64,000 nucleotides of DNA from Acidovorax temperans (GCF_006716905.1 NZ_VFPV01000001.1:1490001-1554000); one strand, 5' to 3'. Positions 18,724 through 27,437 are shown, counted from the first letter of the stretch. Notes: generated from the letters alone by a model not told the origin. Made by a program: numbers and translations.

Positions 18724-19152
18724 ATGTCTGCCTCTTTCAGCCCGCCACCCGCCGCATTGCCCTCCGAGCACGAACTGGTGCTCAAAGTCATTCCCATGCC
18801 TGGCGACTGCAACGCCAACGGCGATATTTTTGGCGGCTGGGTGATGGCCCAGGTGGACCTGGCCGGATCGGTCCTGCCCGCGCGCTATGTGCAGGGGCGC
18901 ATGGCCACGGTGGCCGTCAATGAGTTCATTTTCAAGCAGCCGGTGCGCGTGGGCGACATCCTGTCGTTCTTCTCGCACATCACGCGCGTGGGTAACACCT
19001 CGGTCACCGTGCAGGTCGAGGTGTATGCCGAGCGCTTTTCAGACCAGGGCCGCTATGTGAAGGTGACCGAGGCCACGCTGACCTATGTGGCCATAGACGC
19101 CAATGGGCGCCCGCGCCCGCTGCCCAAGCCGCAGGCGCCTGCCCAGGGCTGA
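18724..19152 (+). CDS. yciA: Acyl-CoA thioesterase of the YciA type
   Basis: Hot-dog fold hydrolase (142 aa) that splits acyl-CoA into free acid and CoA. The family core NANGDIFGGWVMAQVDLAG carries the active-site Asp/Asn region, followed by VNEFIFKQPVRVGD. Length fits YciA. It diverges from the exporter gene with a 40-bp gap. The first ATG in frame with the conserved domain, at 18724, was chosen. Confidence 0.88.
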   Translation: MSASFSPPPAALPSEHELVLKVIPMPGDCNANGDIFGGWVMAQVDLAGSVLPARYVQGRMATVAVNEFIFKQPVRVGDILSFFSHITRVGNTSVTVQVEVYAERFSDQGRYVKVTEATLTYVAIDANGRPRPLPKPQAPAQG

Positions 19153-19177
19153 AAGCCCCAGGCGGTTTTCTGAGCCC

Positions 19178-19732
19178 TCAGGCCGCCATGGCAGCGGGCT
19201 CTGCGCGCACCACCGCAGGCGCAGCCGATGCGCGCGCGCCAGCGCCAATACCGGCTTCGATCTCGCCCGCCAGCTGCCCGCCCTCTTCCACCACGAGCTT
19301 GCCGTAGCGGATCTTGCCGTTGACCTTGCCCGTGCTGTAGATCACCAGCTTATGGCGCACGGTGAGGGTGCCGTTGAATTCGCCATGGATCTCGGCAATG
19401 TCGATCTCTGCCGAGCCTTTGAATGCGCCGTTTTCCGAGATATGGATCACGCGCGAATCCATGGTGGCTTCTACCGTGCCTTCCACCACCAGCGTGTCGC
19501 AGTCGGTGATCTCCACGCCCTTGAGCTTGATATTAGGGCCCACCGTGAGCTTGCTGCCCGAGCTGTCGCCCACCGAAGAGGCCTGTGGCTTCTGCCCCGT
19601 GAGGCCGCCCGCTGGTGCGGCCACCGCGGGGGCGGAGCCCGAGGCGAGCGTGTTCAAACCGTTGGCAGGGGGAGTGTGGCGCTGGAAGGGTTCGGGTTCG
19701 CGTTTGCCAAAGAAGGGGTTTTGCACGGCCAT
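19178..19732 (-). CDS. Bactofilin (polymer-forming cytoskeletal protein)
   Basis: Bactofilins polymerise without nucleotides and scaffold cell-shape or polar structures. The 184-aa protein has a disordered Pro/Ala/Gly-rich N-terminus (residues 1-60) and a beta-helical core built from short repeats such as CDTLVVEGTVEATMDSRVIH and GEFNGTLTVRHKLVI, then an alanine-rich tail. A strong AAGGAG seven bases upstream selects MAVQNPFFGK as the start over an ATG eight codons earlier. The 148 bp between it and the next gene shows nothing clear. Confidence 0.9.
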   Translation of the reverse strand: MAVQNPFFGKREPEPFQRHTPPANGLNTLASGSAPAVAAPAGGLTGQKPQASSVGDSSGSKLTVGPNIKLKGVEITDCDTLVVEGTVEATMDSRVIHISENGAFKGSAEIDIAEIHGEFNGTLTVRHKLVIYSTGKVNGKIRYGKLVVEEGGQLAGEIEAGIGAGARASAAPAVVRAEPAAMAA

Positions 19733-19880
19733 CAGATCTCCTTGAAAAGGATGCATCCTAGGTTTTCATGCCTGCAAAAGTTGCCATCTTTCGCAAAAGC
19801 AGTAACCAAACGGTTCGTTCGTAGCATGCGCTTGCAAGGCTTGCAGGACCACACGCCCACCGCCTGCGGCGCAGCACAAC

Positions 19881-20369
19881 TTACGAAACGATATAAGCCG
19901 CCGCCCCGGCCGACATGAGCTGCCCATCGGGGCCAAAGAATTCCATGCGCGTGGTGGCCACGCGCGAGCCCAGGCGCAGCACCTCGGCCCGCAGCTCGAA
20001 GTGGCTGCCAATGCCGGGGCGCAGGTAGTCGATGCGCAGGTCGATGGTGCCCAGCTTGGCAAAGCGGTGCAGGCGCTGCTCGGGCGGCTCGCTCATGTGC
20101 TTGGCGCCAATGGCAGCCATCACGGCCAGGCCACCCATGGCATCCAGCCCGGCACTGATCACACCGCCGTGGATGCGGTTGTAGGCATAGTGGCCCACCA
20201 GCTCCGGCCGCATGTCGATGCGCGCCACCACCTGTTGCGGGGCAATGCTGGTGACCTTGAGCCCCAGCAGCTGGTTGAAGACGATCTTCTCTTCAAAGAT
20301 GGTGGTGAGCCCGGCGAGGAACTCGGGTTCGAACACGATGGCGGCAGCGGAAGCAGACGAAGCGGACAT
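19881..20369 (-). CDS. yigI: YigI-like acyl-CoA thioesterase (PaaI superfamily)
   Basis: Hot-dog thioesterase of 162 aa resembling E. coli YigI. The shared stretches are YNRIHGGVISAGLDAMGGLA and LGTIDLRIDYLRPG. The family acts on medium- to long-chain acyl-CoA, which fits the fatty-acid genes upstream. AAGGG seven bases before ATG 20367-20369 supports this start. A dispersed repeat copy lies 38 bp upstream. Confidence 0.8.
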   Translation of the reverse strand: MSASSASAAAIVFEPEFLAGLTTIFEEKIVFNQLLGLKVTSIAPQQVVARIDMRPELVGHYAYNRIHGGVISAGLDAMGGLAVMAAIGAKHMSEPPEQRLHRFAKLGTIDLRIDYLRPGIGSHFELRAEVLRLGSRVATTRMEFFGPDGQLMSAGAAAYIVS

Positions 20370-20407
20370 AAACACCCTTGAGGCTGCGGCGGGCTACCCG
20401 CCATCTT

Positions 20408-20468
20408 TACTATGCTTTTGATAGCTGCCAGCGCTTGTCAATAAAGCGCCGGAAGCCAATTTCGCTTA
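20408..20468. repeat. Dispersed palindromic repeat, intergenic copy
   Basis: Family copy: AT-rich lead (ACTATGCTTTTG), core ATAGCTGCCAGCGCTTG, spacer, AAGCGCCGGAAGCC. It lies between the YigI-like gene start and the tandem gene-tail repeats. Its position 38-100 bp upstream of that gene means it could lie in the promoter or leader. Confidence 0.85.
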
Positions 20469-20491
20469 AATCACGGACATCAGTAGCAGCC

Positions 20492-20779
20492 TTCAGACCT
20501 TGCTGAAATCAGGATGTCTTTTAGCGAAACACTTCCGCCCTGCTGCGCAGTGCGTGCTGGCTGCGCCAGCTCCAGACTTCAGACCTTGCTGAAGTCTGGA
20601 TGTCTTTTCTAGCGAAAGATCCACCGCCCTGCTTCGCAGTGCGTACTGGCTGCGCCAGCACCAGACTTCAGACTTTGCTGAAGTCTGGGTGTCTCTTTTG
20701 ATGGAAACACATCCTGCGACTGCGTCGCTGGTGCCTGCGGCACCTGATTTCAGACTTTGCTGAAATCAGGATGTCTTTT
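20492..20779. repeat. Tandem imperfect repeats copying the 3' end of the enoyl-CoA hydratase gene
   Basis: Four copies of a 31-bp sequence start at 20492, 20578, 20667 and 20749 (spacings 86, 89 and 82 bp). The fourth is the true end of the enoyl-CoA hydratase gene (stop at 20750-20752). Read on the minus strand, copies A, B and D encode KRHPDFSKV followed by TGA; copy C has K-R-H changed by one base. Each copy is part of a hairpin, for example CCAGACTTCAG / CTGAAGTCTGG. The spacers between copies A-B and B-C are also alike (GCAGTGCGT, CTGGCTGCGCCAGC). The arrangement looks like repeated duplication of the gene tail plus downstream sequence. Confidence 0.85.
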
Positions 20780-21526
20780 CTCCATAAACGCTCCAAATGC
20801 TTCGCGGGCGGCGGGCTCGCGCAGCATGCGGCCAAAGCTGGCGCCTTCTTCGGCCATCACGGCGGCGATCTGGGGCAGCTGGTGCTTCTTCATCAGGCGC
20901 TTGGTCTCGATCAGCGAAGACAGGGGCTTGGCTGCCAGCTTCTTGGCCTGGGCTTGCGCCACGCCGTTGCATTCGGTGGGTGGCAACACGCGGTTGACCA
21001 GACCCACTTCCAGGGCAGCTTCGGCAAAGAAGGGCTCACCCAGCAGCAGTGCTTCGGCGGCGCGGTGGTAGCCCAGCATTTGCGGCACCAGCAGGCTGGA
21101 TGCGGCTTCAGGGCACAGGCCCAGGTTGACGAAGGGCATGGAGAACGCTGCGTTGTCGCCCGCGTACACCAGGTCGCAATGGAACAGCATGGTGGTGCCA
21201 ATGCCCACGGCCGGGCCGCACACCGAGGCGATCACGGGCTTGGGGAAGGCGGCCAGGCGGTGCAGAAAGCGGAACACGGGCGAATCCTGCGTGGCAGGGG
21301 GCTGCTGCAAAAAGTCGCCAATGTCATTGCCCGCGCTGAAGATGGCCACGTCGCCCTGGAACACCACCACGCGCACGCTGGCGTCCTGCTCAGCAGCGGC
21401 CAGGGCGTCAGCCATGGCGGCATACATCGTGGTGGTGATGGAGTTTTTCTTGTCCACCCGGTTGAAGGTGATGGTGGTCACGCCGGCTTCGGTGTGGACG
21501 AGGATGTCTTTGGTGGTTTCGGTCAT
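20750..21526 (-). CDS. Enoyl-CoA hydratase/isomerase family protein
   Basis: Crotonase-fold enzyme of 258 aa that probably hydrates trans-2-enoyl-CoA in beta-oxidation. The oxyanion-hole segments are FSAGNDIGDFL and CGPAVGIGTT, and the family Glu region is LGLCPEAASS. It is the last gene of the beta-oxidation block. ATG 21524-21526 was chosen over a TTG two codons earlier; no strong Shine-Dalgarno is seen. The last nine codons occur three more times downstream as tandem repeats. Isomerase or dehalogenase activity within the superfamily cannot be excluded. Confidence 0.88.
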   Translation of the reverse strand: MTETTKDILVHTEAGVTTITFNRVDKKNSITTTMYAAMADALAAAEQDASVRVVVFQGDVAIFSAGNDIGDFLQQPPATQDSPVFRFLHRLAAFPKPVIASVCGPAVGIGTTMLFHCDLVYAGDNAAFSMPFVNLGLCPEAASSLLVPQMLGYHRAAEALLLGEPFFAEAALEVGLVNRVLPPTECNGVAQAQAKKLAAKPLSSLIETKRLMKKHQLPQIAAVMAEEGASFGRMLREPAAREAFGAFMEKRHPDFSKV

Positions 21527-21571
21527 GGTCAAAGAGGTGAATGAGGAACGTAGCAGCGCACGGCGGTGCGC

Positions 21572-22402
21572 TCACTCCTTGTAGTAAACGATCTGGTGGC
21601 TGGTGGCCAGCATGGTGCCGGCTTCGTTCCACAGCTGCACGGTCTGGTCAAAAAACCCGTTGCGGAACTCCTGCCCGCGCGCCTGGCCCAGCAGGTAGCC
21701 GGTGCCGGTTTGCGCCAGTTGCTCCGCGCTGGCATGAAAGTACACGGTGATGGACACGGTGCCTGCGGGCACGCGGTGCGCACGGCGCAACCACACGCGG
21801 GGGAAGAACAGGTCGGCCAGCGCAGACAGCGCGCAAAAGTCGAGCGGCCGGGCCGGTGCGTCGCGCATCCACAACTGGCTCAGGCTGTGGTCGCCACTGC
21901 CATCCCAGGCGCGCGGCAGTGCGCCGGTGATGGGGCGCATTTCATAGCGGTTCAGCCACTCCATGGCTTCGGGCCCGTGTTCGATGGCCGGGTGGGCCGT
22001 GGGGCCGGGCACGGCGGGCATGGGCACATCGCCAGCGCTCCAGGTGTCGCGCCGCACGGCGGTCACGGCCGTGGCCGTGGTGGTCACCACGGGCGCGCCT
22101 TCGGCATCGGCCTGGAGAATGGTCAATGTCCAGTGCTGGGTGGACCGGTTGGTGCGCACGGGCGTGGCCTGCACGGTAAAGGCCCCCGCCGTGAGCGCCC
22201 CCGCGTAATTGACGGTGAGCGACAAGGGGTCGCCCAGCCGGTCAGGGTGCTGCATCACGGCCTGCAGCAGCGTGGCCGCAGTCACGCCGCCGAATGGCCC
22301 CACCATGTTCCAGTAACCGGGGTGGGTCTGGCCCGTGAACTGCCCGGGCGCGGAAGACGTCAGCGCAAGCGCCTCGTCCAAAGGATGGATGGATGAAGTC
22401 AT
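21572..22402 (-). CDS. TesB-like acyl-CoA thioesterase
   Basis: Protein of 276 aa with two hot-dog halves, as in TesB-family thioesterases. The N-terminal half has YWNMVGPFGGVTAATLLQAV, and the C-terminal half has the TesB-like VSITVYFHASAEQLA and QEFRNGFFDQTVQLWNEAG. It probably releases fatty acids from CoA, balancing the beta-oxidation genes around it. ATG 22400-22402 begins MTSSIHPLDEAL. A 29-codon frame with a strong ribosome-binding site ends 4 bp upstream. Confidence 0.82.
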   Translation of the reverse strand: MTSSIHPLDEALALTSSAPGQFTGQTHPGYWNMVGPFGGVTAATLLQAVMQHPDRLGDPLSLTVNYAGALTAGAFTVQATPVRTNRSTQHWTLTILQADAEGAPVVTTTATAVTAVRRDTWSAGDVPMPAVPGPTAHPAIEHGPEAMEWLNRYEMRPITGALPRAWDGSGDHSLSQLWMRDAPARPLDFCALSALADLFFPRVWLRRAHRVPAGTVSITVYFHASAEQLAQTGTGYLLGQARGQEFRNGFFDQTVQLWNEAGTMLATSHQIVYYKE

Positions 22403-22744
22403 GCCGCTAGTGTGCCGCGAAACCAAACGCCAGGGCGTCGTCACGGAGACTGCAGCCGCCCCACACCATCACACACCGATTGGCCGGTTGAGCCATGCTT
22501 GTCTCCTCGTAGCAAAACCGGTCTGCGCCGGTTTGAATGGAAAACATGAACAGGCAGTGCACTTTCCCCCTGCCTTCACACCCCGCACTCAAAGGCGTAG
22601 CGAGCGGCCTTCAGGCGAGGCGGACGGAGCGCAGCAACCGGAACGTACTTGCGGTACGTGAGGATTGCGACGGCAAGGGGGTGGGGCCCCTTGCCTCCCC
22701 ACTCGGCCCAACGACGCATGAAAGCCGCGCAGTAGCCAGTCAAC
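22403..22744. other. Intergenic region with hairpins between thiolase and thioesterase genes
   Basis: 342 bp without a secure gene. It contains a 9-bp-stem hairpin GGCAAGGGG / CCCCTTGCC at 22672-22695 (6-base loop, no T run), a palindrome ACGTAC-TTGCG-GTACGT at 22643-22659, and a smaller inverted repeat AAACCGG / CCGGTTT near 22515-22535. The first hairpin could act as a weak terminator or RNA-stability element after the thiolase gene. Confidence 0.5.
22407..22496 (-). CDS. Possible 29-aa leader peptide
   Basis: A short frame beginning MAQPANRCVMVWGG is preceded by GAGGAGACAAGC, the best ribosome-binding site in this gap. It ends 4 bp before the TesB-like start, so it could couple translation. 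No family is recognised, and it may be a chance frame or the remnant of a lost gene. Confidence 0.25.
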   Translation of the reverse strand: MAQPANRCVMVWGGCSLRDDALAFGFAAH

Positions 22745-23944
22745 TCAAAGAGCTTCGATGATGCCGGCGGCGCCTTGTCCTGTTCCTACACACATCGTGA
22801 CCATGCCGTACTTCAGCTTGTGGCGGCGCAGCGCATGCACCACCGTCGCAGCACGGATCGCACCGGTCGCCCCCAGCGGATGCCCCAGCGCAATGGCGCC
22901 GCCCATCGGGTTCACATTCGCAGGATTCAGCCCCAGCGTATTGATCACGGCGAGCGATTGCGCCGCAAACGCTTCGTTCAACTCATACCAGCCAATGTCA
23001 TCACTCTTGAGCCCCGCATAACGCAAGGCTGCCGGAATGGCTTCGATAGGCCCAATGCCCATGATCTCGGGCGGCACGCCGCGCGCGGCGTAGCTCACAA
23101 ATCGCGCCAGGGGCGTCAGGCCAAACTGCTTCACGGCCTTTTCGCTGGCCACGATGAGGGCGCCCGCGCCATCGCTGGTCTGCGAGCTGTTGCCCGCCGT
23201 GACGCTGCCGCGTGCGGCAAACACGGGCTTGAGCTTGGCCAGGCCTTCCAGGGACGTGTCGGGGCGTGGGCCTTCGTCCAGGCTCACGGTGCGGCGCTTT
23301 TCCACCACTTCGCCGGTGGCGAGATTGGGCGAGCGTTCCACGATTTCGATGGGGGTGATTTCGTCGGTGAACTCACCGGCCTTTTGCGCCTTGATGGCGC
23401 GCAGGTGGGACTCAAGCGCGAACGCGTCCTGCATTTCGCGGCTCACCTTCCACTGCTGGGCGACCTTTTCTGCGGTGAGGCCCATGCCATAGGCGATGCC
23501 CACGTTTTCATCCTTCGCGAAGATCTCGGCGTTGAACGAGGGCTTGTTGCCGCCCATGGGCACCAGGCTCATGGACTCGGCGCCACCGGCGATCAGCACG
23601 TCGGCCTCGCCCACACGGATGCGGTCGGCCGCCATCTGCAGCGCGGTGATGCCCGATGCGCAAAAGCGGTTCACCGTCACGCCGCCCACGGGGTGGTCGA
23701 ACGCCAGGCCCATGGCAATGCGGGCCATGTTCATGCCTTGCTCGCCTTCGGGGAACGAGCAGCCAATGATGGCGTCTTCAATCGCCTTGGGGTCCAGCGT
23801 GGGCACCTGCAGCATGGCGCTCTTGACGGCGGCGACCAGCAGGTCGTCGGGGCGGGTGTTCTTGAAATAGCCGCGGCCCGAGCGCCCGATGGGCGTGCGC
23901 GTGGCGGCGACGATGTAGGCGTCCTGAACTTGTTTTTGAGCCAT
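22745..23944 (-). CDS. Acetyl-CoA C-acyltransferase (thiolase)
   Basis: Thiolase of 399 aa that cleaves 3-ketoacyl-CoA to acetyl-CoA and shortened acyl-CoA. The nucleophilic Cys is in NRFCASGITALQ (about residue 93), the catalytic His in GGAIALGHPLGATG, and the second Cys in CVGTGQGAAG. It sits in the operon with the FadB-like enzyme, so a FadA/FadI role in beta-oxidation is likely rather than PhaA-type biosynthesis. AAGGAG precedes the ATG. Length is normal. Confidence 0.93.
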   Translation of the reverse strand: MAQKQVQDAYIVAATRTPIGRSGRGYFKNTRPDDLLVAAVKSAMLQVPTLDPKAIEDAIIGCSFPEGEQGMNMARIAMGLAFDHPVGGVTVNRFCASGITALQMAADRIRVGEADVLIAGGAESMSLVPMGGNKPSFNAEIFAKDENVGIAYGMGLTAEKVAQQWKVSREMQDAFALESHLRAIKAQKAGEFTDEITPIEIVERSPNLATGEVVEKRRTVSLDEGPRPDTSLEGLAKLKPVFAARGSVTAGNSSQTSDGAGALIVASEKAVKQFGLTPLARFVSYAARGVPPEIMGIGPIEAIPAALRYAGLKSDDIGWYELNEAFAAQSLAVINTLGLNPANVNPMGGAIALGHPLGATGAIRAATVVHALRRHKLKYGMVTMCVGTGQGAAGIIEAL

Positions 23945-23956
23945 GGTGAAACTCCT

Positions 23957-24466
23957 TCAATTCTTGGGGGGGCGGCTGGAAGGAACCCAGGCCCACGTAA
24001 ATACACATTCGACCGGCTCCACACCGGCTTCGTCGGTCACGGTGACTTTCACCTGCACCTCACCCTTGTCGCTGCCCTGCATGGCGGCGCGCTGCTCGGC
24101 GGTGAGCGTGGCCACGGCCTTCAGGCCGCCCGTGGCGCGCTTCTTGAACGCCATGCTGAACTCCTTGGCCAGCGGCAGGCAGTCGTCGCGCACGTTCATG
24201 CCCGCGACCATGCCGGTGGCCGTTTCGGCCAGCAGGTTCATGGCCGAGGCGTGCACGCCGCCGATGTGGTTCTGCACGCGGTGCTCGTTGGCAAGATGCA
24301 CCTCGACACGCTCGGGCGTGAGCGACACGAACTTCACCCCGGCCGTGCCGGTGAAAGGCACGGCCCGGCGCAGGATGATGTTCTGCACAAAGCCCCGCAT
24401 GAAGGCGGGTGCTTCGTCCAGACGCATCAGCGAGCGCTGGAGTTTGTTGGGGCGGTGGTCCGTCAC
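23957..24466 (-). CDS. DUF4442-family hot-dog protein (putative thioesterase)
   Basis: Protein of 169 aa with a hot-dog fold signature related to PaaI thioesterases (NHIGGVHASAMNLLAETATG). It lies between the FadB-like and thiolase genes with 11-12 bp gaps, so a role in fatty acyl-CoA turnover is likely. The GTG start at 24464-24466 follows the upstream stop closely but lacks a clear Shine-Dalgarno; an internal ATG at residue 14 is an alternative. Confidence 0.78.
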   Translation of the reverse strand: MTDHRPNKLQRSLMRLDEAPAFMRGFVQNIILRRAVPFTGTAGVKFVSLTPERVEVHLANEHRVQNHIGGVHASAMNLLAETATGMVAGMNVRDDCLPLAKEFSMAFKKRATGGLKAVATLTAEQRAAMQGSDKGEVQVKVTVTDEAGVEPVECVFTWAWVPSSRPPKN

Positions 24467-24477
24467 GGCGAAGGCGG

Positions 24478-26880
24478 TCAGTTGCGGACAGGCTTGCCGG
24501 TGGACAGCATGCCCAGGATGCGCTCGTGCGTCTTGGGCTGGGCGATCAGGTGGCAGAACACCTTGCGCTCCAGCGTGAGCAGGTATTCCTCGCTCACCAT
24601 CGAACCCGCATCCACATCGCCGCCACAGACCACCTCGGCAATCATGGCGCCGATCTTGAAGTCATAGGCGCTGATGAAGCCGCCGTCGCGCATGTTCACC
24701 AGCTGCGCCTTGATGGTGGCCAGGCCGCTGCGGCCCGCCACGGGGAACAGGCGCTTGTGCGGTGCACGCCAGCCACTGGCAGCCATGGACTTGGCTTCGT
24801 TGATGGCGACGAACAGCAGCTCGTCCTTGTGCGGAACGATGACGTCGCTGTCCAGCAGGTAGCCCAGCTTGCGCGATTCGAGCGCGCTGGTGCCCACCTT
24901 GGCCATGGCGGCGGCGGTGAAGCCTTCGGTCAGGAAGGGCAGGATGTCCTTGCTCGTCGAAGCCGCCATGTTCTCGGCCGCGCGGCGGGCGATGTAGGTC
25001 AGGCCGCCGGCGCCGGGCACCAGGCCCACGCCCACTTCGACCAGGCCGATGTAGCTTTCCATGTGCGCCACGCGCTTGGCCGAATACACGGCCAGCTCGC
25101 AGCCGCCGCCCAGCGCCATGCCGTGGATGGCAGCCACCACGGGAACCTGCGCGTAGCGGATGCGCATCATCAGGTTCTGCAGCTCCTGCTCGATGCTTTC
25201 CACCGCGTCGGGGCCGCCCACGGCAAAGGCGGGCATGGTGGCTTCCAGGTCGGCGCCCACGCTGAACGGCGCATCGCCCGACCAGATGACCATGCCGTCG
25301 TATTCGCGCTCGGCCAGCTCCAGGGCTTCAGCCAGACCTTCCATCACCTCGGGGCTGATGGCGTGCATCTTGTTCTTGATGCTGGCAATCAGAACCTTGC
25401 TATCAAGCGTCCAGGTGCGTAGGGCTTTCGATTCGGCAATGGTGGTGCCAGCGGTGCGCCAGTCGGGCAGGCTGGTTTCGCCCAGCAGCGCCTCGGGGAA
25501 GATCTGGCGTTCGTACACGGGCAGCTGGCGGCGGGGCACAAACTGGCCGCGCGATGCGCTCCACGAACCTTGCGCGGTGTGCACGCCACCGGCGTCGGCC
25601 ACAGGGCCCTTGAACACCCACTCGGGCAGCGGTGCCTTGCACAGCGCTTTGCCAGCGTCGATGTCTTCCTGGATCATCTTCGCCACTTCGAGCCAGCCGG
25701 CTTCTTGCCACAGCTCGAAGGGGCCCTGCTTCATGCCAAAGCCCCAGCGCATGGCCTGGTCCACGTCGCGGGCGTTGTCGGCAATAGTGGCCAGGTGCAC
25801 GGCAGCGTAATGGAAGCTGTTGCGCAAAATGGCCCAGAGGAACTGGCCGGGCGCGCCTTCTGCGTTGCGCAGCAGGCGCAGGCGTTCAGCGGCGGGCTTC
25901 TTGAGCATGCGGGCATACACCTCGTCGGCCTTCTGACCGGCGGGCACGTACTCCTCGCTTTCCAGCTCGAAGCGCATCACGTCGCGGCCGACCTTCTTGA
26001 AGAAACCGGCCTTGGTCTTCTGGCCCAGGTTGCCCAGCTCCAGCAGCTTTTTCAGCACGGCGGGCGTGCCAAAGCTTTCGTAGAAGGGATCGGTCTCCAG
26101 GCTCAGGTTGTCCTGCAGCGTCTTGATGACGTGGGCCATGGTGTCCAGGCCCACCACGTCGGCGGTGCGGAAGGTGCCGCTCGATGCTCGGCCCAGCTTC
26201 TTGCCCGTGAGGTCGTCCACCACATCGTAGGTCAGGCCGAAGTTCTCGACTTCCTTCATCGTGGACAGCATGCCCGCGATGCCCACGCGGTTGGCCACGA
26301 AGTTGGGCGTGTCGTGCGCGCGCACCACGCCCTTGCCCAGGCCGCTGGTGACGAAGGCTTCGAGCTGGTCCAGCACTTCGGGCTGCGTGGTGGGGGTGTT
26401 GATCAGCTCCACCAGCGTCATGTAACGCGGGGGGTTGAAGAAGTGGATGCCGCAGAAACGGGGCTTGATGCTCTCGGGCAGCACTTCGCTCAGCTTGGTG
26501 ATCGACAGGCCCGAGGTGTTGGACGCCAGGATGGCGTGCTTGGCCACGTGGGGGGCGATCTTGGTGTACAGGTCGAGCTTCCAGTCCATGCGCTCGGCAA
26601 TGGCCTCGATCACGAGGTCGCATTCCTTGAGCAGGTGCATGTGCTCTTCGTAGTTGGCCTGCTGGATCAGCGCCGCATCATCGGCCACACCCAGGGGCGA
26701 GGGCTTGAGCTTCTTGAGGCCTTCAACGGCCTTGGTGACGATGCCGTTCTTCGGGCCTTCCTTCGCGGGCAGGTCGAACAGCACCACGGGCACCTTCACG
26801 TTGACGAGGTGGGCGGCAATCTGCGCGCCCATCACGCCTGCGCCGAGCACGGCGACTTTTTTCACTTGGAATCGGGACAT
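24478..26880 (-). CDS. Bifunctional 3-hydroxyacyl-CoA dehydrogenase / enoyl-CoA hydratase
   Basis: Multifunctional beta-oxidation enzyme of 800 aa. The order is dehydrogenase first: NAD-binding motif VAVLGAGVMGAQIAAHL at the N-terminus, substrate region HFFNPPRYMTLVELI, and C-terminal dehydrogenase domain PNFVANRVG. A crotonase domain with ALGGGCELAV (about residues 500-720) follows. This is the reverse of E. coli FadB and like B. subtilis FadN. It partners the thiolase encoded just downstream. Length is normal for the FadN type. Confidence 0.9.
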   Translation of the reverse strand: MSRFQVKKVAVLGAGVMGAQIAAHLVNVKVPVVLFDLPAKEGPKNGIVTKAVEGLKKLKPSPLGVADDAALIQQANYEEHMHLLKECDLVIEAIAERMDWKLDLYTKIAPHVAKHAILASNTSGLSITKLSEVLPESIKPRFCGIHFFNPPRYMTLVELINTPTTQPEVLDQLEAFVTSGLGKGVVRAHDTPNFVANRVGIAGMLSTMKEVENFGLTYDVVDDLTGKKLGRASSGTFRTADVVGLDTMAHVIKTLQDNLSLETDPFYESFGTPAVLKKLLELGNLGQKTKAGFFKKVGRDVMRFELESEEYVPAGQKADEVYARMLKKPAAERLRLLRNAEGAPGQFLWAILRNSFHYAAVHLATIADNARDVDQAMRWGFGMKQGPFELWQEAGWLEVAKMIQEDIDAGKALCKAPLPEWVFKGPVADAGGVHTAQGSWSASRGQFVPRRQLPVYERQIFPEALLGETSLPDWRTAGTTIAESKALRTWTLDSKVLIASIKNKMHAISPEVMEGLAEALELAEREYDGMVIWSGDAPFSVGADLEATMPAFAVGGPDAVESIEQELQNLMMRIRYAQVPVVAAIHGMALGGGCELAVYSAKRVAHMESYIGLVEVGVGLVPGAGGLTYIARRAAENMAASTSKDILPFLTEGFTAAAMAKVGTSALESRKLGYLLDSDVIVPHKDELLFVAINEAKSMAASGWRAPHKRLFPVAGRSGLATIKAQLVNMRDGGFISAYDFKIGAMIAEVVCGGDVDAGSMVSEEYLLTLERKVFCHLIAQPKTHERILGMLSTGKPVRN

Positions 26881-26946
26881 GGGTTGGGTTCCTTGTTGGG
26901 GCGCGGCGTCACCCCGGTGGGGTGCGCGCGGCCACGGGAATGGGGG

Positions 26947-27384
26947 TTACTGGATGCGGATCCAGGTCTGCGTGCGGCCGAAGGGGCCGATGGAGCCACG
27001 CACTTCCAGCTTCTTGCCGCCCTCGATGGGCGTGAGGCGCAGCGTGTAGTTGCGGCCATTCTCGGGGTCGAGAATCTTGCCGCCTTCCCACACGTCCTTG
27101 CCGTCGGCCTTCTTGGCGCCACGGATGATTTCCAGGCCCAGCACCGGCTTGTCCTTGCGGTCATCGGTGCATTCCTTGCACACATCGTCCGGCTTGGCGT
27201 CCTTGGACAGGCGCTTTTCCAGCACCCCCAGCAACCCACCCGCACCTGTGTCACGGATGCGGATTTCGGCCTTGGCTTCGCCCGTCTTGTCGTCCACGTT
27301 GCGCCACAGGCCCTCAGGGGTCATCTGGGCCCAGGCCGGAGCCCCAATTGCTACCAAAATAATAGCTGCTACCGCTTTATACAT
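26947..27384 (-). CDS. DUF2147-family secreted protein with repeat-derived signal peptide
   Basis: Small exported protein of 145 aa with no known biochemical role. The mature domain has the DUF2147 pattern (GLWRNVDDKTGEAKAEIRI, then LGLEIIRGAKKADGKDVWEG). The signal peptide MYKAVAAIILVAIGAPAWA is cleaved before Q. The start codon and most of the signal peptide fall inside a copy of the dispersed palindromic repeat (27346-27413). A GTG further upstream is also in frame but would begin within the repeat too. It sits between the acyl-CoA dehydrogenase and FadB-like genes. Confidence 0.8.
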   Translation of the reverse strand: MYKAVAAIILVAIGAPAWAQMTPEGLWRNVDDKTGEAKAEIRIRDTGAGGLLGVLEKRLSKDAKPDDVCKECTDDRKDKPVLGLEIIRGAKKADGKDVWEGGKILDPENGRNYTLRLTPIEGGKKLEVRGSIGPFGRTQTWIRIQ

Positions 27385-27413
27385 AAGCGCTCCAGGGCAA
27401 AAATGCTTGAAAT
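27346..27413. repeat. Dispersed palindromic repeat overlapping a start codon and signal peptide
   Basis: Family copy: lead AATTGCTACCAAAATA, core ATAGCTGCTACCGCTTTA, spacer, AAGCGCTCCAGGGC, tail AAAATGCTTGAAATT. Read on the minus strand it supplies the DUF2147 gene's ATG and codons for Y-K-A-V-A-A-I-I-L-V-A-I. Confidence 0.85.
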
Positions 27414-27437
27414 TCACCGTGCATGCAGGGCGTCGGA

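Noticed and set aside
20492..20779. CRISPR array
   Set aside because: Units are of unequal spacing, spacers resemble each other, and the repeat is the coding end of a gene; no cas genes.
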